Shown: positions 59,221-64,000 of the stretch, in pieces
Position numbering within the stretch: position 1 is the first letter of the stretch
How the letters are laid out: each line of letters starts with the position of its first letter
Source of the DNA: Beta vulgaris subsp. vulgaris
Lineage: Eukaryota > Streptophyta > Magnoliopsida > Caryophyllales > Amaranthaceae
Length of the DNA stretch: 64,000 nt
NCBI RefSeq assembly: GCF_026745355.1
Contig: NC_079210.1
Coordinates: forward strand, 6,879,972 to 6,943,971
Direction of reading: 5' to 3'
Translations under genes and position numbers: made by a program
Notes under the pieces: generated by a model
The model's database searches: none
The model's input: only the letters and a program-made list of their open reading frames with translations
Told to the model about the DNA's origin: nothing

Positions 59221-59769
59221 GGTAAGAAATTTTTGTGTTTTACTGTAAATTCAATAAAATGTCATGTTGGTATATGTTTCTTGCACGTCATGTGTTTAAT
59301 TGAAGTTGATTATGGATTGTATTTAGGTAGTGGGGTTACTTTGTGTATGAAATTTCAACTAGTGTGTTTAAGCAATTTGAATGATTTTTATTGTACATGT
59401 ATTGTAAAATGTTTTTCAGCATGTACTAATGTTTAATTGTGCTGGTGGGAAATTTTAAGCTTGGTAGGTTTTTGATTGATGGCTCTTTTTGTTTCGAATT
59501 TCGCTGTCTGTTCAAGTTAGACTATGATCAATTTATGCATTACAATGATTATGTGATTCTTAATGTCATCATGAGAGAAGAGTTCATGAGTATTTTGATT
59601 GTCCATTTGATCATGTTTTGTCGTTCTGCTATTTAATAACTTTTTTTGTCTCTCTTTTATGATTGTGTGTTTACATCTGAATTTGGTGCTGTGGTTACTT
59701 TATTTCTGTTACTTGCCAGTCTTCCAAAATTAGTTGTAACACAGTTTGTATTTGATCAGTTTTCCTCAG
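59221..59769 (+). other. 5' UTR intron of the ABC1K7-like gene (probable)
   Basis: From GTAAGAAA to TTTTCCTCAG (59769), 11 bp before the start codon. T-rich and free of supported frames. Confidence 0.55.
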
Positions 59770-59780
59770 ATCTTGTTTAA

Positions 59781-60958
59781 ATGGCGGCCATACTAGCTTC
59801 ACAGAGCTCTTGTTGCCGCAATATGGAGTTATGTCAACAAAGAACATCAGTTGATGACTTTAGTGCTTCATGCTCAATCTCTGGGAGAAGATTTCACAAG
59901 TTTGAGAGGTCTGTCAGTAATCTACCGGCATTTCGCAAAGGCTTGAGTTTTCAGGTGGTGATGCGACAAACCAAGGAGCCAGCAGACTTGGAAAGCAATA
60001 ATCGGCCAGTCACAATGTTGCCAACTAATGAAGTGCTGAAAAATTCAAGGAATTCATCTACTAACAAAGCTAAATCAGTGAATGGTATCAAGCAGAATAT
60101 TAATGGAGCAAGCAAGGGCATCAATGGAGCAAGCAAGGGCATCAACGGATCAAGCAAGCAGATTAATGGAGTGAGCATAGTTAAGAGAGAAGCTGCTTCC
60201 TCCTTGGTTCAGAGGTCAAAAGTTCTAGTTGATCCAGGACTTCCTCCTCTAGAGGAGCCAAGGGTAATGCCAAGTGATGCAGGGTTTAGTTGGGCGAATG
60301 ACAACTACAATTCTGTCCAAAGGTCTATCGATGTCTGGTCATTCGTTCTTTCTCTTCGTATACGTGTTTTACTCGAGAATTCAAAATGGGCATACATAGG
60401 TGGATTGGATGAAGAGAAGCAAGTAAGTTTCATGTTGCTTTACTGTCAATCTACTCTTTTAGTTCTTTCTTATACATATTGCTTCCATCATGTTGGGATC
60501 ATGTTCTCCAGTACTATTGTTTGTAAATAGTTAAGTTTCATTTTACGACGTTCCATTACTGTATGTGCAGAAGAAAAGAAGGAAAAAAACTGCTGCATGG
60601 CTGAGGGAACGTGTGCTGCAGCTTGGTCCTACTTTTATTAAAGTGGGGCAACTATCATCTACAAGATCTGATCTATTTCCTCGAGAGTACGTGGATGAGC
60701 TTGCCAAGTTGCAGGTAGAAAGATGTGGATTTGCAACATTATTGTTTGTTTAATTCATATGTGAAGGACCCAAAAAATTTTAGCAATACAATTTACAATT
60801 AGCTAATTACGAACTTTATTCATGGAATTCAGGATAGAGTCCCTGCGTTTTCATCAAAGAAAGCAAGAGAGTTCATTGCTGCCGAGCTTGGAGCCCCTGT
60901 TGACATTCTCTTTAAGGAATTTGAAGACCAGCCAATTGCTGCTGCTAGTCTTGGTCAG
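59781..60958 (+). CDS. ABC1K7: ABC1-type atypical kinase, chloroplast ABC1K7-like (5' exons; continues beyond the window)
   Basis: Three coding exons: 59781-60422, 60571-60714 and 60833-60958, all joined in phase 0. The first ATG opens a Ser-rich N-terminus that looks like a plastid transit peptide. Residues ~104-132 carry a repeat [24 protein letters not shown]. Then [20 protein letters not shown] leads to the ABC1 domain. [17 protein letters not shown] is the KxGQ motif and PIAAASLGQ is the Ala-rich nucleotide loop that replaces the usual glycine loop in this family. The intron after 60958 runs at least 3 kb and the remaining kinase exons lie outside. Arabidopsis ABC1K7 and ABC1K8 act in plastid membranes, in lipid and oxidative-stress responses. 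The ABC1K7 assignment rather than ABC1K8 rests on the [12 protein letters not shown] stretch as I remember it. Confidence 0.85.
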
Positions 60959-62285
60959 GTATTCACTTTGTGTCTTTTTTTTTGTCTATTAATTACGGTG
61001 GTAATACTACTTCTATTAAAATCACGGTCATTAATGAACCCAGTATGTTTATTCCTAGGAAGGCCTATCTCTAATGGGTAATAGATTGATATATTATTTT
61101 TCCTGGCATGTCAGTGAAAGCAAACGAATTCATTTATGGCTATCTTCAGTCTCTGGGGATTTTTGTCGAATATATGTGCACATAAATACTCCTAACAAGT
61201 CAAGATTAGTCGATAATCTGTTTCCACCACTTGACTGAACTTAAATTCAACTAGCATGATATCCTACTCTTACTCCAGTATATGAATCAGACATGGGTTC
61301 GGGAGATTTTTGTGAGTCTTTTCCAATGCCCCCCCCCCCCCCCCCCAACTTTCGCAAAATGAAGTGTTGAAGTGTTCATACACATCAGAGTTTTGAGGAT
61401 GTGATAACTGATAAGAGTACTTGAGGCAATATGGAATCGGAGACTCCGAGTAAGTAGCTAGCTTGACAACATTGTAAAATACTGTTATTTATAGTTCACA
61501 ATTTATTTTCTTCTGGCAATACATAAATTAAGGCAAAGAGACAACCCCTGGCATGAACTGCCATTCATTGGCCGGAGGAACTTGAGATCTAGGAACTTCC
61601 CTAATTATGCAAAAACAAAGACAGTACTGCTGTAACAAGGATATCAGGAACGATGATATTTGCTTCTGTAATACCTCAATCCGGAACCTTCAGATATTCC
61701 AGAAACTGCAAGAAATCTCTGAAAACAAAAGCAGTCTTCTGCTTCTTCTGCTGCCATTTCATGAACCAGAGCATAACATTCTTGATGGGTAGATTAGGCT
61801 AATATTCTTTCATCTCCTTTATGCAGGACTCTTCCATTGACAAAATTACCTACCCTGATGCTGCCTACCCCTTATCATTTTTATTAGGTTCCTTGCCTCA
61901 TCCATTACAAGGCATATTTTCGTCTTGTCCTACTCTCCATCAAGGACCAGGTCTCTCTCCTTTAAGCTGTTTTGCAGTTGCATCATACTTCCATCCCTTT
62001 CTGAATAAAATTGCCTCTTCATTTATTCTCACCAGTTCAGTTATTAACCCCAATGTATATGATGTTACTATCATGCATCACAGAAACAATTTCATTTCTG
62101 TGGATCTATAAGGATCATAGCTCACATAGCACAATGATGAAGTAGCTAGCCCTGTGGATCTATACACCTTCATCTTTCTAGAATAGGTATAGGAAATTAG
62201 GAAACTAGTCATCAAAATCTTAATGCTGATGACATGCATATTATTCTTCCTGTATCACGACTTTCCTTAGATGGAAAAGACAACT
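60959..62285 (+). other. Long intron of the ABC1K7-like gene, first part
   Basis: No next exon is recognisable to 64000. A C-run occurs at 61330-61346. TAGATGGAAAAGACAACT at 62268-62285 is the target copy of the retroposon that follows. Confidence 0.5.
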
Positions 62286-62872
62286 ATTTTTTTTGAAAGG
62301 GAAATTTCATTAATTGAAGGCCAAACGGCATCTACAATAAATATCAAAGAAAAACAAAATAACCAGACAAGATCAAATCAAATTCGTCTTCGGAGAAACT
62401 ACAATGAACCAGACCGAGCAATATAGCGCAACCCCCTTATTTATGTTGAATCAAACAACTATTGATGGGGAAGTCTATCATTCTGGCATAGTTTGGGGAA
62501 GAAAATTATTGATTTAACCATGTTGACCGCATCCGAATTTTCAATACCTTTATGTTGATGGTCTTGAACTTCAACCGATAGGAACAGATTTCCCATACCA
62601 TTTTTTAAACTTCCGCCTAAGAAGAGAATAAAACCAAACTTCAAACTCCCATGAAAGGAGAGAACCCAAAAATTAGGTAGAAAACTCTCAAAAAGAGAGA
62701 GAATGGAGGATTATTAATAACAAAAGCAATAAAAACTAGAAGAAAAAAGAAGATTGGGGTCTTACCACCATCAAAGGATGATGACAGCCCTGGACTAGAA
62801 GAAAAGGATTAGAGTTTTCTTAGGAGGAAGAGGAGAGAAGGGAGAGGAGGAGGCTAGGGTTTTTTGAAATTC
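62286..62872 (-). mobile_element. Short polyA retroposon in the ABC1K7 intron
   Basis: On minus it starts about 62872 with a CCCTAGCCTCCTCCTCTCC leader and ends with ...AATGAAATTTCCCTTTC and an A-run (T-run 62286-62295 on plus). TAGATGGAAAAGACAACT (62268-62285) and TAGATGGAAAAAGGCAACT (62873-62891) are the target copies. 587 bp. No reverse transcriptase; the 61-residue minus frame (62644-62459) is unrecognised. LINE-mobilised by inference. Confidence 0.8.
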
Positions 62873-62891
62873 TAGATGGAAAAAGGCAACT

Positions 62892-63623
62892 GTGAAGCAC
62901 TAAAGATGCAAAACTTCTTATAAGATAGACATGGATCCTTTATACTTTAGGATATTGAAGTTATATTTCACTTAGCAATTCATTCCTGATGTGATGGTTT
63001 TTTTAACATGGACAAAACAAGCCATTAATCTTAATGATTTTGTGAGGGGAAGATGATGGGGTGGCCTCCTGTTGAACTACTCCAAGATAGACCGCCACTA
63101 TACTATTTTTTGAAAAAATATCTGGATGATTTAATATTTCTTCATCTATCAAAGGATGATCTATTTCGAATTTATGCAATTTTGTGTTGCAAGCGGTCCC
63201 ATATCAGTTTGAGCTGATACATGATACTCGAGTTTTGAATATTTTCTAAATACTCTCTCCATCTTAAAAGATTGCCCCACTTTCCTTTTTAGTTTGTCCC
63301 TAAAAGATTGTTCCATTTCTTTCCCGTGGATTGAATAGAGAAAGAAGATCCACCCATTGAGCTTTCTTTCAGGGAAATGAGATGGTATCTACGTGCCTTT
63401 TACCTGTCTCTACTTCTTCTGTTACCCCACATACAAAAAGACAAAACTACATATCAACTCAACACAACTTTTTATTTGAATGGAAACAGAACTCTTAATA
63501 ACTTAACAAAATGTGAATGGGAAAATCTTTAAGTGATGAAGAAGATATGCAAAAAAAAAAGAATCTGAAAATTTTTGCGCTACTCAAAGTTATTTTTAAT
63601 ATAGGAATCACTAGACTTGTGAT
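62892..63623 (+). other. ABC1K7 intron continued; half-MITE
   Basis: CTCTCTCCATCTTAAAAGATTGCC at about 63253, after TA, looks like one end of a Stowaway-like MITE; no partner end was found. No exon seen. Confidence 0.4.
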
Positions 63624-63841
63624 TGTTAGAATAATGTAATACCTTAGCGTGTATTCCTTATTCTGTACATAACTCAAGGATTATGAATCCTTCATTATCT
63701 CCTGTATATTTGGTAGTCAAGAATTGATTTTCCTTGCCATTCCATAACAGTCAATGTACATCAATACAACCAATAAGGAAACTAATCCTAGACTACCAAA
63801 TATACAGGAGATAATCAAGAAATTCATAATCCTTTCTAACA
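63624..63841. mobile_element. Foldback / short LTR-like insertion in the ABC1K7 intron
   Basis: 218 bp bounded by TGTTAGAA and TTCTAACA, flanked by GTGAT (63619-63623) and ATGAT (63842-63846). The arms 63676-63735 and 63776-63833 are inverted copies, including a perfect 25-bp pairing that covers ATTATCTCCTGTATATTTGG, around a ~40-bp loop. Copia-type ends plus a large hairpin; class uncertain. Confidence 0.65.
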
Positions 63842-64000
63842 ATGATTATTGCCTAGAAGCTTTCTTGCATCATAGCCTTCCATATACTGGATATAATGCA
63901 AAAGAATACAATATGATTAGAATGATGCAAGGATACTTTAGAGTCTCTGACTTGTGTAGGTTGGTTTGTGCTGCATAAAAAATAATCATTTGAGTGACTT

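Noticed and set aside
63115..63180. YLDDLIFLHLSKDDLF, resembling a reverse-transcriptase YxDD box
   Set aside because: No other RT motif on either side; too short to support.

Overview
The window looks like nuclear DNA of a dicot plant. Its protein-coding genes have AT-rich introns. The closest named relatives I recognise are a plant class IV sirtuin (SRT1-like) and a chloroplast ABC1-type atypical kinase (ABC1K7-like). Most of the rest is plant transposable elements. Order or species cannot be fixed from the sequence; Caryophyllales is only a guess from the style of the repeats. No rRNA, tRNA gene, CRISPR or prokaryotic operon was seen.

Layout. 1-5377: a non-autonomous Gypsy-type LTR element (5' LTR cut by the window edge) inserted into the reverse-transcriptase part of a decayed Copia element (gag-pol 5378-7965 on minus, LTR 8020-8739). 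8740-17350: intergenic DNA with a SINE, a Stowaway-like MITE, an intact small secreted proline-rich protein gene (11829-12308, minus), a Mutator-like MITE with long inverted ends, a polyA retroposon and a Harbinger-like element. 17356-22349: a second, minus-strand copy of that retroposon, split by a deleted LTR element (18362-21734). 22444-25309: a Harbinger-like MITE, a SINE and a pentanucleotide-rich element with a Mutator-like element nested in it.

25734-39495: a sirtuin gene whose 14 predicted exons remain in one continuous frame of about 469 codons but carry three in-frame stops, so it is probably a pseudogene. Its introns hold a hAT-type element and several MITEs. 40686-43452: a solo LTR with a second, oppositely oriented solo LTR of the same family inside it. 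44115-49705: MITEs, another solo LTR, a degenerate RNase H domain, a hAT-type MITE and a SINE. 49706-53522: a hAT transposon with a mutated transposase gene and a duplicated left end. 53745-58512: a solo LTR, Helitron-like termini, a Helitron splitting an older element, and MITEs. 58990-64000: the 5' part of an ABC1K7-like gene, which continues past the right edge.

How the parts relate. Only two genes look functional: the proline-rich cell-wall-type protein and the ABC1K7-like kinase. No shared pathway or regulation is visible. The informative content is the stratigraphy of insertions: many boundaries are supported by target-site duplications read directly from the sequence (5 bp for LTR elements, 9 bp for Mutator, 8 bp for hAT, 3 bp for Harbinger-like, about 12-18 bp for polyA retroposons). 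I found no convincing candidate for an entirely new biological system; the strongest unusual items are listed as findings.
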